Assembly (NCBI RefSeq): GCF_005943945.1
Contig: NZ_CP040710.1
Coordinates: 3,517,501 to 3,581,500 of the forward strand
Direction: 5' to 3'
DNA: 64,000 nucleotides
Source: Aggregatimonas sangjinii
GTDB lineage: Bacteria > Bacteroidota > Bacteroidia > Flavobacteriales > Flavobacteriaceae
Positions 9,381 through 18,425 of the stretch are shown one piece after another. Within the stretch, counting starts at the first letter, position 1, and each line of letters begins with the position of its first letter. Both the position numbers and the translations under genes were made by a program. The notes beneath the pieces were generated by a model. It was not told the DNA's origin. It saw nothing but the letters and a program-made list of their open reading frames with translations, and ran no database searches.

Positions 9381-9388
9381 TACTTTTG
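9381..9388 (+). promoter_or_regulatory. Candidate -7 promoter element (TACTTTTG)
   Basis: Matches TAnnTTTG about 20 bases before the nucleotidyltransferase start, within a small palindrome ACTACttttGTAGT. No well-spaced -33 TTG is seen. It could drive the 9408-11365 pair. Confidence 0.35.
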
Positions 9389-9407
9389 TAGTATAAATAC
9401 CATATTC

Positions 9408-10292
9408 ATGACATTACTTTTAATGGCCGCAGGAAGCGGAAGCCGATACGGAAAACTGAAACAATTCGATGATTTAGGTCCAGAAGGGGAATTCTTAATG
9501 GAGTTCGCCATCTACGACGCCCTTAAAAACGGATTTGACCACATCGTGGTAATCACAAAAAAAGACAATGTTAATTTCCTACAGGAGCATTTAGAAGACA
9601 GATTGCCCTCCGATGTGAGGTTAGATGTTTTGGCACAAGAAATCACCGATTTGCCCTACGGTGTTGTTTTCACTGGAGAGCGACCAAAACCATGGGGAAC
9701 GGCCCATGCCGTTTGGACCGCTAGAAATGTCATAGATGCACCATTTTGTGTGATCAATGCCGATGATTTTTACGGACAATCCGCTTACGCCAACGCCGCA
9801 AAATTTATCAAGGAGCATCCCCAAGATGACCACTATGCCCTGATAGGGTACACCTTGAAAGACACCCTTTCGGAACACGGTACCGTTTCAAGAGGTGTTT
9901 GCATGACCGATGGCGACAATTTAATTTCAGTAGATGAACGATTAAAGCTGGCACAAGAGGGCGACAAGGTTATCGATGCCGATTCGGGTATGGAATATAC
10001 CGGTGACGAATTGGCCAGTATGAACTTTTGGATATGTCGTCCCGCTATCTTCGATGAAATCGAGACCGAATTTCGCGAGTTTTTAGAAGATGATCATATG
10101 ATCAGAACCAGCGAACTTTACATCCCAAAAACGATTCAGAATTTATTGCAGGCAGGTAAGGCTAAAGTGAAAGTGGTGCCATCGCAAGACAATTGGTTTG
10201 GAGTAACCTATGCCAGTGACAGGGAAGTTGCGGTCAAAAGCCTACAACAAAAAACGAACGAGGGACAGTACGTGTCTCCCTTATGGCAATAG
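9408..10292 (+). CDS. Sugar-phosphate nucleotidyltransferase
   Basis: A 294-residue protein with the N-terminal NTP-transferase signature LLLMAAGSGSRYGKLKQF (residues 3-20) and an acidic metal site in the VINADDFYGQ segment near residue 120. Such enzymes make an NDP-sugar from a sugar 1-phosphate. Its stop overlaps the start of a NahK-like kinase by 10 bases, so the likely substrate is the kinase product, a hexosamine 1-phosphate. Nucleotide and sugar specificity cannot be read from sequence. GlmU- and mannose-1-phosphate guanylyltransferase-like alternatives are not excluded. Confidence 0.75.
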   Translation: MTLLLMAAGSGSRYGKLKQFDDLGPEGEFLMEFAIYDALKNGFDHIVVITKKDNVNFLQEHLEDRLPSDVRLDVLAQEITDLPYGVVFTGERPKPWGTAHAVWTARNVIDAPFCVINADDFYGQSAYANAAKFIKEHPQDDHYALIGYTLKDTLSEHGTVSRGVCMTDGDNLISVDERLKLAQEGDKVIDADSGMEYTGDELASMNFWICRPAIFDEIETEFREFLEDDHMIRTSELYIPKTIQNLLQAGKAKVKVVPSQDNWFGVTYASDREVAVKSLQQKTNEGQYVSPLWQ

Positions 10293-11365
10293 CATCAAAT
10301 ACGGACGAAGCGCTTAGTGCAATATTAGGGCAATTTAAAATCCCCGAGGACAACTACACTTTTCAGGCAATGACCAGTGGCCTGATCAATGACACCTTTT
10401 TGGTTTCGAATGCCGTTCGCCCGATTTATGTGCTACAGCGAATCAATCATGTGGTCTTTGAAAATGTCTCCGGCCTTATGGGCAATTTTCAAAATGCGCT
10501 TCACCATCTAAGGGGTAGCGACTATACACAACTCGATCTGGTACCGACCAAAGAAGGTGGTTCTTATTACGAGCGAAAAGATGAACCCATATCGTACTGG
10601 AGGTTAATAGGTTTTTTAGAAAACACACGCACCTATGATACCGCTCCCAATGAAGAAGTCGCTTTCGAGGCGGGACGTATTATCGGCAAGTTTCATGTGC
10701 TTTTACAAAAGGCCGACCCTTCCCAATACATCGAGACCATACCTCGCTTTCATGAACTTGAATTGCGCAGCGATCAATTTTTCGAAGCCTTGGGTTCTGC
10801 ATCTTCAGATCAGCTAAAAATGGCGGGTAATGCTATTTCATTCGCGAAGGAGACATTCGGGAAACTTCTCACCATGCAAGTGAATGATCTTCCCATTCGC
10901 GTTTGTCATAACGACACAAAGCTGAACAACATCCTATTCTCCGAAACTACCCAAAAAGCGCTGTGCCTGATAGATCTGGACACCCTGATGTGCGGTCGCT
11001 TCTCATATGATTTCGGAGATGCCGTACGCACCATTGCCAATACAGCTTCCGAAGATGAAGAAGATCATTCCAAAATCAATTTTCAAAAACCGCTTTTCAA
11101 AGCACTGGTGATGGGTTTGGCCAGCAATGGTGCCTTTCTCTCCGACAAGGAAATACAGTCATTAGCAAGCGGAGCGGTGCTTATGCCGTTCCTACACGGT
11201 CTTCGCGCCTTGACCGATTATCTTAACAATAATAAATACTACAAGGTCAGCTACGAAAATCAAAACCTAGACCGTTCGGCGAGTTTATTTGCCTTTACCG
11301 AGAAGGCCCTCGATCACTTGGTATACATGAAAGAGGTAACTAGGGAAAATTTGGTTTCGTTATAG
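10283..11365 (+). CDS. NahK-like N-acetylhexosamine 1-kinase (aminoglycoside phosphotransferase fold)
   Basis: A 360-residue kinase of the choline/aminoglycoside phosphotransferase fold. The N-terminal segment SGLINDTFLV, the YVLQRINHVVF motif and the catalytic core VCHNDTKLNNILF followed by LIDLDTLMCGRFSYDFGD resemble NahK, the anomeric kinase of GlcNAc/GalNAc in the bifidobacterial lacto-N-biose pathway. The HND aspartate would be the catalytic base and DLD a magnesium ligand. The gene overlaps the nucleotidyltransferase by 10 bases, indicating translational coupling. Other sugar kinases of the fold remain possible. Confidence 0.75.
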   Translation: MAIASNTDEALSAILGQFKIPEDNYTFQAMTSGLINDTFLVSNAVRPIYVLQRINHVVFENVSGLMGNFQNALHHLRGSDYTQLDLVPTKEGGSYYERKDEPISYWRLIGFLENTRTYDTAPNEEVAFEAGRIIGKFHVLLQKADPSQYIETIPRFHELELRSDQFFEALGSASSDQLKMAGNAISFAKETFGKLLTMQVNDLPIRVCHNDTKLNNILFSETTQKALCLIDLDTLMCGRFSYDFGDAVRTIANTASEDEEDHSKINFQKPLFKALVMGLASNGAFLSDKEIQSLASGAVLMPFLHGLRALTDYLNNNKYYKVSYENQNLDRSASLFAFTEKALDHLVYMKEVTRENLVSL

Positions 11366-11420
11366 CGATTTTCGAAAAAGCTTACTCTCGCAACTGATAA
11401 TTTTCAAGACGCTAGCATGA

Positions 11421-12614
11421 CTATTCTATCAGGCCGAACTTGTACATACAGACCGAAGAATACACTTCACCTGGTTCTAAAACAGTCGAAGGAAAACCAG
11501 GTTGGTTGGGTGAGTCGGGATAGTGCTGCGTCTCCAAACAAAAAGCCCCTCGAAATGGATAGGGCTTTCCACTTTTGCCAATATCCTTTCCATTTAAAAA
11601 ATTACCCCCGTAGAATTGAATTGCGGGCTCGTTGGTATACACTTGCAAGGTTCTACCGCTTTTTGGAGCAACAACCTCTGCCGCAAGAACGAGTCCGTTT
11701 TCATCGGTAGGACCTTGGTTCAGCACGAAATTATGGTCGTAACCCTTGGCAAAAAGCAATTGTTCGTCTCCCGATTCAATATCACGCGCGATGGATTTCA
11801 TCTGGCGAAAGTCAAAAGGCGTTCCTGCTACTTTTTTAATTTCGCCCGTAGGGATGAGACCAGCATCAACAGGGGTAAAAGCATCGGCATTGATCCTCAT
11901 CTCATGATTATCAACAGTGCCGTTGCCCTCCCCTTCGAGATTAAAAAAGGAGTGATGCGTAAGGTTGAGTACCGTGGTTTTATCCGTTGTAGCGGTATAC
12001 TTAATATTCAATTCGTTCTCGTCGGATAAGGTATAAGTTACTTTTACTTTAAGGTTGCCCGGGTAGCCTTCCTCCATATCGGGAGAAGTCCTTTCAAACT
12101 CGATTTCGCTATTTGATAGTTGGTTGGCATCCCATACCACTGCGTGAAAACCCTTGATACCTCCGTGAAGATGATTTCCGTTGTTGTTCTGCGCCAGAGT
12201 GTATTCGGTACCATCTAATGTAAATTTACCCTCTGCAATACGGTTTCCATACCGGCCGATAACAGAGCCCATGTAAGCACCTCCACCATTTATATACGCA
12301 TCAATAGTGTCAAACCCCAGGACCACATCCTCAAAATTTCCGTTTTTATCGGGCAGATATAGCGCTACCAAATGCTGACCGTAATCGGTAAAGGTAATTT
12401 CGACCCCATTATCGTTCTTCAACGTGTATAGACCAGTTTGCTTTCCATCGATTTCGATGGTGAAATTTTCTGTCTTTAAAGAGTGTAAAGTGGTAGGATT
12501 ACTTTTATTTTCCGGTACTCCGACTTTCTTCTTTTCTTGCATACATGAAACTAAAATGAGTAGGAAGCAAATCGAAACACTGACCGCCATTCTAGTTGTC
12601 GCCTGATAACGCAT
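11421..12614 (-). CDS. galM: Aldose 1-epimerase (mutarotase), lipoprotein
   Basis: A GalM-family beta-sandwich enzyme interconverting alpha and beta aldose anomers. An N-terminal signal with lipobox LVSC near residue 24 predicts a lipid-anchored envelope protein, common for Bacteroidota mutarotases. Family motifs are the GRYGNRIAEGKF stretch near residue 125, NGNHLHGG, the THHSFFNLEG segment with catalytic histidines and a late glutamate region (CLETQHYPDSPN). It converges on the NahK-like kinase gene, leaving 55 bases between stops. A later in-frame methionine (residue 9) is an alternative start. Confidence 0.9.
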   Translation of the reverse strand: MRYQATTRMAVSVSICFLLILVSCMQEKKKVGVPENKSNPTTLHSLKTENFTIEIDGKQTGLYTLKNDNGVEITFTDYGQHLVALYLPDKNGNFEDVVLGFDTIDAYINGGGAYMGSVIGRYGNRIAEGKFTLDGTEYTLAQNNNGNHLHGGIKGFHAVVWDANQLSNSEIEFERTSPDMEEGYPGNLKVKVTYTLSDENELNIKYTATTDKTTVLNLTHHSFFNLEGEGNGTVDNHEMRINADAFTPVDAGLIPTGEIKKVAGTPFDFRQMKSIARDIESGDEQLLFAKGYDHNFVLNQGPTDENGLVLAAEVVAPKSGRTLQVYTNEPAIQFYGGNFLNGKDIGKSGKPYPFRGAFCLETQHYPDSPNQPGFPSTVLEPGEVYSSVCMYKFGLIE

Positions 12615-12790
12615 AGCTGCTTTTTTCTGATTTACTCCTCCGAAGTTCCCTTGGAACGCTCAGGTTTATCGATAAAAATATGGATTTTTTTATTGGTCTC
12701 TACACTTCATTCCCATCGAAATTGAATCAAATGCATGGCACTCCGGACTCCAATGTAATTTAAAATGTCATTATATTCATAGCTAGAACA

Positions 12791-13045
12791 TTGCACACCT
12801 TGCCCTTGTTTACCGGATTTGTGGCCTTTTATGTCGCATGGAAATTACGCCGCTACACACTGGACACCCGGGACGATTATTTTTTAGGAGGTAGGTCTTT
12901 GACCGAAATCGTCATTGCGGCCTCGCCTTTATTGACGTTTACACAGAAAGTAAAAAAATATACGACCTGGAAAATGAATCGACTAATACCGCTCTACTGC
13001 GGAAAAATACTTGGGCACCGGGCTAATTTACTGGTAGCGATTTAA
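12791..13045 (+). pseudogene. Remnant of a sodium:solute (SSS) sugar symporter
   Basis: The open frame begins at a TTG with no proper start and translates to a first-helix-like FTGFVAFYVAWKL followed by DDYFLGGRSLTEIVIAASPLLT, which matches the start of SGLT-type sodium/sugar symporters (typically DxYFLGGRSLTG). Similarity ends near residue 50, and the last 34 residues are unrelated. The intact protein would have over 500 residues, so almost all of it is missing. Its position beside galM and the hexosamine salvage genes suggests it was the uptake transporter of that locus. Confidence 0.6.
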
Positions 13046-13148
13046 AATACCCCTAATCGCTAAAATTCTGGATAGAAACTAGGTTGACTACAAAATTAGC
13101 GTAAGATAGAAAGTGAATTATTCAACCGGTACTATACTAAGCATGAAC

Positions 13149-15386
13149 CTACTTAACAAACCCATTTAGCTCTTCTTCTGTATACTCCATTCCAGAAACC
13201 GATTTCACCTCTCTAAGCTCCTTTATCCTTTCAGGTTTCAGTGCAGCCGGCCTATTTGAAAAAGCATTGGTCACATACGATATGATGTCCGCGATATCCT
13301 TATCCGAAATATCCTCGTTTCTGATGAGCCCGGGCATGGCCAAATTCATATCGTACAGTTCACCATTAACATGAACAGGGCCCTCTAAACCATGCAATAC
13401 GATAAGAGCCAAACGTTTCGCATCGGCCACATATTCGGAATTCATCAACGGTGGCGCCAAGCCATCGATACCCTGACCATTGGCGCCATGGCAAGAAGCA
13501 CAGATTTGGTAGAACATTTTAGCGCCCGCCGTACGATTGTCCTCGGCTAGGGATTTTCTAGAAAAAATCTGGTTTACGTTTCCGCTTTTTCGGTTCTCGA
13601 TAATTCGGCTGAGCCTATCTCCAAATTCGGATTCATTGAAAGACGTCAGTGTATTTAAACTTTTTAAAAATGTATCCTCTTCTCCGTCCAAACCGCTTAG
13701 AACTGCCTCTATGACAATCCGGTTCTGCTTGTGCTTATTGACCACCATCATCAAAGGCTCGAAAAACCTGTCGTTGTCAACGGCCATCCATTTACCCAAG
13801 GTACTGCCCAAGTACAAATCAATCGCTGCTTCCTCCCTTTCCAACAACTTTATAAAAAGCCGCTCCGCATTTTTAGCATTTTCGGTAGATGCAAAAGACT
13901 CCATCAAAACGATGGCATGTGCAATAGCCTGAGGCTTGCTCTTTTCAGCAACCTCGCTTAGCAATTCAAAAGTGAGCTCATCCCACGCTTCCAAAATGCG
14001 AAGGGCATGAATTTGCGCCCATTCATTTTCGGTATCCTGCGCTACATATTGCACCTCCTCCAGCACATGCTTCATCTCTTTGAATACCAAATAGTGCTGT
14101 GCGCGATTGCGCACCCATCCGTTTTTGTGCGCGAGTAGGCCTACCAATTCAATTCCTTGTAAAGCATCGAAATCAGGTAGCGGCTTTTGGGCTCCATCAA
14201 TTTTCCTTACCTTCAATATGCGTCCGAAATCGGTTAAGGTGTCCAGACGATTGCCCTTGGTTTTCTCCTTCAGATACGGACTCAAATAGGCATGATGTCC
14301 TATCATTCCGCGATGCATGTCTACGATATACAAGCTGCCGTCGGGTCCATTGTTGAGATTCACCGGACGAAAACCTTCATCGGTCGAAGCAAGAAACTCT
14401 TTGCCCTCCCAAGCCTGTTCGGCTATGGTCGAATCTCCGGTAAAAGTGAGGATATTCCGTTTGATAAGATTTCCCTCCGGAATACAAACGAAAACGTTCT
14501 GGGCGTAGGATTCCGGAAAAACACCGCCCCGATACACTAACGGACTGCAGGCAGCGGTGGTTTTCAACAAGATACTATCCTTATTAAGCACCCCTTTGGC
14601 ATACCCTCGGTTGACGGTGGTGGCGTGCAAGGGGTATACACGTTGATCCTTGGTCAGCAATTGGTCCACACCCACTTTCGGAGTAAAATAGGTGTTCCTG
14701 ACCAAGCGATTGGGCAGCACATGGTCTCCCAAGAGTTGTCGGGAATTATCATTATAGTAGAGTCTTCCGAAATTATCGCTTGAAATGCCCCATTGTCCTC
14801 TAAAGGTAGTGGGCTCTTTTTTCCACACTCCGTTCTTGCGTTGGTACCTGAAATTAGATTTCGCATTGTAAATCCAATTATCGATGTTCAACAGCAAACC
14901 GTTGGGTTGATGTTCGGGATTGCCCTCGACCGCATAGATGGAATCTACCAATACACGGTTTGTAGGTTCGTCGTTCTCGATTTCTACAAACCATAAGTTC
15001 GGTGGTGCAGCGTACAATAGCCCGCCGTAGACGTGAGCCAATGCGCGGGGCATTACGAGACTATCGAGGAATGTTTTGGTATGATCGGCGACACCATCGC
15101 CATCCAGATCTTCGAGGATTTGAATACTGCCGACCGGTTTCTCCTCATCAGAACCTTGCATATCGTTCATATAGCCGGGCATCTGCGCTACCCATATCCT
15201 ACCCTGGGCGTCAAAATCCATTGCGACCGGAGCTTTCAGAAGGGGTTCTGCGGCTATCACTTGCAACTCAAACCCCTTTTCTAGGCGGTATTCGTCCAAA
15301 CCCACCTCGGTTTCATAAAATTCAACGGGCGGTGTTTGACAGGAAAAGACAAGACAACAAAAGAGAAGGCCTAGCGTGAATTTCAT
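13149..15386 (-). CDS. PVC-type lipoprotein: propeller dehydrogenase-like domain plus cytochrome c
   Basis: The methionine at 15386 is chosen because it gives a clean lipoprotein signal (FTLGLLFCCLVFSC). Residues about 30-420 form a beta-propeller-like putative membrane-bound dehydrogenase domain (EKGFELQVIAAEPLL, DFDAQGRIWVAQMPGY, EDLDGDGVADHT). A helical HEAT-like region follows to about residue 610. A monohaem cytochrome c domain ends the protein, with CASCH near residue 625 and a later methionine-rich segment (NLAMPGL) able to supply the sixth ligand. Such proteins are envelope redox enzymes; the substrate is unknown. Confidence 0.8.
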   Translation of the reverse strand: MKFTLGLLFCCLVFSCQTPPVEFYETEVGLDEYRLEKGFELQVIAAEPLLKAPVAMDFDAQGRIWVAQMPGYMNDMQGSDEEKPVGSIQILEDLDGDGVADHTKTFLDSLVMPRALAHVYGGLLYAAPPNLWFVEIENDEPTNRVLVDSIYAVEGNPEHQPNGLLLNIDNWIYNAKSNFRYQRKNGVWKKEPTTFRGQWGISSDNFGRLYYNDNSRQLLGDHVLPNRLVRNTYFTPKVGVDQLLTKDQRVYPLHATTVNRGYAKGVLNKDSILLKTTAACSPLVYRGGVFPESYAQNVFVCIPEGNLIKRNILTFTGDSTIAEQAWEGKEFLASTDEGFRPVNLNNGPDGSLYIVDMHRGMIGHHAYLSPYLKEKTKGNRLDTLTDFGRILKVRKIDGAQKPLPDFDALQGIELVGLLAHKNGWVRNRAQHYLVFKEMKHVLEEVQYVAQDTENEWAQIHALRILEAWDELTFELLSEVAEKSKPQAIAHAIVLMESFASTENAKNAERLFIKLLEREEAAIDLYLGSTLGKWMAVDNDRFFEPLMMVVNKHKQNRIVIEAVLSGLDGEEDTFLKSLNTLTSFNESEFGDRLSRIIENRKSGNVNQIFSRKSLAEDNRTAGAKMFYQICASCHGANGQGIDGLAPPLMNSEYVADAKRLALIVLHGLEGPVHVNGELYDMNLAMPGLIRNEDISDKDIADIISYVTNAFSNRPAALKPERIKELREVKSVSGMEYTEEELNGFVK

Positions 15387-15778
15387 AACAATGCGTATGC
15401 AAGCTTTTTTTGTAAAGATAAGGAAGGGGCGAGAATACGGCAAGATGGCTACGACTGTTTCAAATGGAGCGCTCTATTCGCTCATCTCGGCTACTTTCGG
15501 TTTTGCTAAAGTCTGCGATATTCCGCTTAACGGACGTATCCCTCATTAGCAATTACCTTTCTTCTTTGAACAGCATACCTTCTCCGAATGCTTTATTGCC
15601 TTACTTTAAAAAAGATTACAAAATTTATTTCACTTTAGACCAACAATGCTTCTGGAGAAAACGAAAAACCAAGAAAGAGTCCTTTTACGCAAGACATACC
15701 ATAGGATGACCGAAAGGATTTCTCAAAACCGGTTTCCTTAAATACTTTTTAGATGTTTTGAAAATCTACAAACAGACT
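15387..15778. other. Intergenic, no recognised feature
   Basis: Spacer upstream of the cytochrome lipoprotein gene and before the convergent side of the hydrolase gene. One 81-codon frame on the + strand has no recognisable composition or start and is not called. No hairpin terminator or RNA is evident. Confidence 0.5.
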
Positions 15779-16858
15779 TCAGTCATACATGGCCAACACT
15801 GCTATTTTCCGTGTCACTTCAGTTGGTGAATTGCAGCCGCAATTACTTAATCCGATAACGTAGATATCCGAATCAGGTATATAGACACCCATTGATTTGA
15901 AGCCGAAAATTGAGCCCCCATGCTCCAAACTTCGCGCGTTTTCTATCTTTTTGATATGCCAACCATAACCGTAGTCAATATGTTCGCCATTATTCAAGGT
16001 GTAGTTGGTAAATACTATATCGGCAGTCTCTTTACGAATTAGAAGGTTGTTTTTTATAGCTTCCTGCCATTTGAACATATCACCAGTGGTAGACATCAGG
16101 GAACCCGAAGAATAAGGTAAGCTAAAACTTATCATTTTGTTATTCGTATAGCCATCTTTATGGTGGTATCCCGAAGCTCTGTCCTGAATTACTTTGCTAT
16201 GACTTGCATACCGAGAGGCCTTCATTTCCAGTTCATTAAAAATATTCTCTTCGACAAAAGTGGCGTAATCCAGTCCGGTTATTTTTTCAATGATATAGCC
16301 CAATAAAATATATCCTGAATTATTGTATTTAAATTTTTCACCCGGAAGAAAATCAATAGGTTCATTTTTAAAAAAATCGATTAATTCCATAGGAGTCAAA
16401 TCTTGTTCTGCTATGGTATTTAATCCCTTGATGCTAGTAAACGATTTTATTCCAGATGTATGTGTCAACAAATGGTGTATTGTAATTGTGTTGCCATTAG
16501 TCGGGTAATCGGGAATATATTTCGTTATCTCGTCCTCCAGATTCAGTAAACCACTTTCCATGAGCATCATAATAGAAATCGCGGTGAATTGTTTTGTGAT
16601 AGACCCTATTTCGAAAACATTTCCGTTCTTCATGGGAACGGCCAACTCTAGATTTGAAAGACCGAACGCTTTGTGATAGATGATATTTCCATTTTTAGAT
16701 ATCAGAAATGTTGCTCCAGGCGCATTTGGGGGATATTTTTCAAGTAATATACTATCGATGGATGCTTCGAAAGTTTGGCCGTAAATAGCGGATTGATAAT
16801 TGAAGAATGTAATACTAATTATGGCGAGGAGATACTTGAAACACAGTGATTTTTTCAT
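15779..16858 (-). CDS. Beta-lactamase-fold serine hydrolase (class C / PBP4* type)
   Basis: Starting at 16858 gives a secretion signal (KKSLCFKYLLAIISITFF) and 359 residues. The catalytic triad of the family is present: SxxK as S86-ITK89, YxN within YNNSGY, and HGG within LEHGGSIFGF. The fold covers D-alanyl-D-alanine carboxypeptidases, esterases and class C beta-lactamases, so resistance cannot be inferred. It is periplasmic or surface-exposed. The gene has noticeably more A+T than the cytochrome gene beside it, a weak hint of different origin. Confidence 0.85.
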   Translation of the reverse strand: MKKSLCFKYLLAIISITFFNYQSAIYGQTFEASIDSILLEKYPPNAPGATFLISKNGNIIYHKAFGLSNLELAVPMKNGNVFEIGSITKQFTAISIMMLMESGLLNLEDEITKYIPDYPTNGNTITIHHLLTHTSGIKSFTSIKGLNTIAEQDLTPMELIDFFKNEPIDFLPGEKFKYNNSGYILLGYIIEKITGLDYATFVEENIFNELEMKASRYASHSKVIQDRASGYHHKDGYTNNKMISFSLPYSSGSLMSTTGDMFKWQEAIKNNLLIRKETADIVFTNYTLNNGEHIDYGYGWHIKKIENARSLEHGGSIFGFKSMGVYIPDSDIYVIGLSNCGCNSPTEVTRKIAVLAMYD

Positions 16859-16930
16859 TTTGATGAAATTAAAAACCACTTTCATCCCAATTGATAAAAG
16901 TGGCGTGTTGATTGATGAATCGTTTTCTTT

Positions 16931-17275
16931 TTACTTGTTATCCATAGCGCTGGTCATCTTAAAGCCGACGAACAAACCGATACCTGCCATTAAGAAGATG
17001 GTAGCGGGATAAATCGCATCGGTCTCTAAAGAGGAATAATGGTCTATAATCGATGCGATAAAAATTCCCGTACCAATACCCATGAGCAATAAGGCGAGGT
17101 TGAGGATCATGACCTTCCAAATTGGTGATCTTCCTTCGCCCCTCGCAAAGATACTGGCATCGGCACCCTTTTCGATAAGCGCCAATCGCTCCCTGTTTCT
17201 ACTGGTGATATACAAATAAAATATTCCGAAGATCGATCCGAAAAAGACAATGGGAATAATGATTTCTGGGTCCAT
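16931..17275 (-). CDS. Small membrane protein, DUF6249-like
   Basis: A 114-residue protein with three predicted membrane segments: residues about 5-24, 51-73 and 87-107. The loop after the first segment carries the conserved-looking SRNRERLALIEKGADASIF patch, typical of a Bacteroidota family I recall as DUF6249. It is transcribed away from an ECF sigma factor gene, and an inverted repeat AGGTTACA/TGTAACCT lies between them. This places it as a probable member of the same regulon. Confidence 0.65.
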   Translation of the reverse strand: MDPEIIIPIVFFGSIFGIFYLYITSRNRERLALIEKGADASIFARGEGRSPIWKVMILNLALLLMGIGTGIFIASIIDHYSSLETDAIYPATIFLMAGIGLFVGFKMTSAMDNK

Positions 17276-17341
17276 AACTGTTGATTTTTTAATTGATTAA
17301 CTTAATTGGATTCATCGGATATGACGATAGCTTTGAAAACG

Positions 17342-17384
17342 AGGTTACACTTTTATTCGATTATTTTTTTAATGGATGTAACCT
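17342..17384. promoter_or_regulatory. Inverted repeat between divergent DUF6249-like and ECF sigma genes
   Basis: Perfect 8-bp arms AGGTTACA (17342-17349) and TGTAACCT (17377-17384) are separated by an A/T-rich 27-base centre. The right arm lies 11 bases before the sigma ATG. Each arm read outward could be a -35-like element for one of the divergent genes, which would make this a symmetrical pair of sigma-dependent promoters; an operator or mRNA stem is the alternative. Confidence 0.45.
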
Positions 17385-17395
17385 ACAGCTAACAA

Positions 17396-18001
17396 ATGGC
17401 GTCCTATCAACAAATGAGCACTACAGACCAACCACTAATTGATGCTATCTTGGCAGGCGATACGCAATCGTTTGGCATTATCGTAGACCGTTACAAAGAT
17501 TTGGTCTTTACGCTCGCCCTGCGTATGCTCAAACATAGGGAAGAAGCCGAAGAGGTTTCACAGGATACTTTTATCAAGGTATTTCGTTCGCTCCATAAAT
17601 TTAGAGGCGAATCAAAATTGTCTACGTGGATTTATAAAGTAGCCTATTATACCTGTCTCGATCGCCTGAAAAAACAGAAAAGAACGCAACACGTCGTTGC
17701 CATAGACGAATATACCGAGCATCAGATCACAACGATCGATAACGCCTTGGACATGATGCAAAAAGAAGAGCGAAAAGAAGCTATTCAGGACTGCTTGAAA
17801 TTGCTTCCGAGTACCGACAGTGCGTTGATAACCCTATTTTATTTCGAGGAGTTATCGTTAGAGGAAATTTCAAAAATCGTAGATTTAACCGTAAATAATG
17901 TGAAGGTTAAATTGTTTAGAAGTCGAAAAAAGTTGACAGGCATATTGAGGGAAAGATTGGAACCGGAAATTATAGCAAATTATGAACGAGAAGGACAATA
18001 A
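17396..18001 (+). CDS. ECF-type RNA polymerase sigma factor
   Basis: A 201-residue sigma-70 family factor with only regions 2 and 4. Region 2 runs through FGIIVDRYKDLVFTLALRML and the -10-binding FRGESKLSTWIYKVAYYTCLDRLKK near residues 65-95. Region 4 (residues about 140-185) has the helix-turn-helix LSLEEISKIVDLTVNNVKVKLFRSRKKL. A second methionine at residue 7 could be the start. Its 3' end overlaps the next gene by 20 bases, as expected for a sigma factor with its membrane partner. Confidence 0.92.
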   Translation: MASYQQMSTTDQPLIDAILAGDTQSFGIIVDRYKDLVFTLALRMLKHREEAEEVSQDTFIKVFRSLHKFRGESKLSTWIYKVAYYTCLDRLKKQKRTQHVVAIDEYTEHQITTIDNALDMMQKEERKEAIQDCLKLLPSTDSALITLFYFEELSLEEISKIVDLTVNNVKVKLFRSRKKLTGILRERLEPEIIANYEREGQ

Positions 18002-18392
18002 AAAATTGGAAGAATTGGTCGATAAATTGATGAGGGAAACCGTTCTTGAAACGCCTTCAGCGGATTTTACGTCCAAAGTTTTGTCTCAAGTAGACTCCAT
18101 CGCCACTAGCGAGGTAACCACATACAGACCGTTAATTTCCAAATCCGTTTGGATCGGTCTCTGCGCTTTGCTTGTCGGTACCGTAATATATTCTTTCTTT
18201 AACACTACGGCAGAACCGAATTGGTTCGAGACCGTTGATTTCAGCGTTTTTACAAATAGCGGAATCGGTAATCAACTGTCCGATTTGGTATCTTCCAAAG
18301 CCATGTTCTATGCAGCGATACTATTTGCAAGCATGTTCGTCGTGCAGATATCTTTTCTCAAAAACCATTTCAACAGGCGCTTGAGGGTTTAG
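17982..18392 (+). CDS. Putative anti-sigma / sigma-associated membrane protein
   Basis: A 136-residue protein starting 20 bases inside the sigma factor gene, so translation is probably coupled. It has a charged cytoplasmic N-terminus (residues 1-50) and two membrane segments (about 53-72 and 106-126) joined by a periplasmic loop. No zinc-binding HxxxCxxC anti-sigma motif is present. The anti-sigma role is inferred from position and topology only. Confidence 0.6.
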   Translation: MNEKDNKKLEELVDKLMRETVLETPSADFTSKVLSQVDSIATSEVTTYRPLISKSVWIGLCALLVGTVIYSFFNTTAEPNWFETVDFSVFTNSGIGNQLSDLVSSKAMFYAAILFASMFVVQISFLKNHFNRRLRV

Positions 18393-18425
18393 CGTCGCTG
18401 TGACCCAATCCCAAGAAAACCGCGC

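Noticed and set aside
13149-15443. Upstream start at 15443 for the cytochrome lipoprotein
   Set aside because: It adds 19 residues before a clean lipoprotein signal; the start at 15386 is favoured.
15464-15709. 81-aa + strand ORF upstream of the cytochrome lipoprotein gene
   Set aside because: No recognisable motif, and compositionally it looks like random AT-rich sequence.
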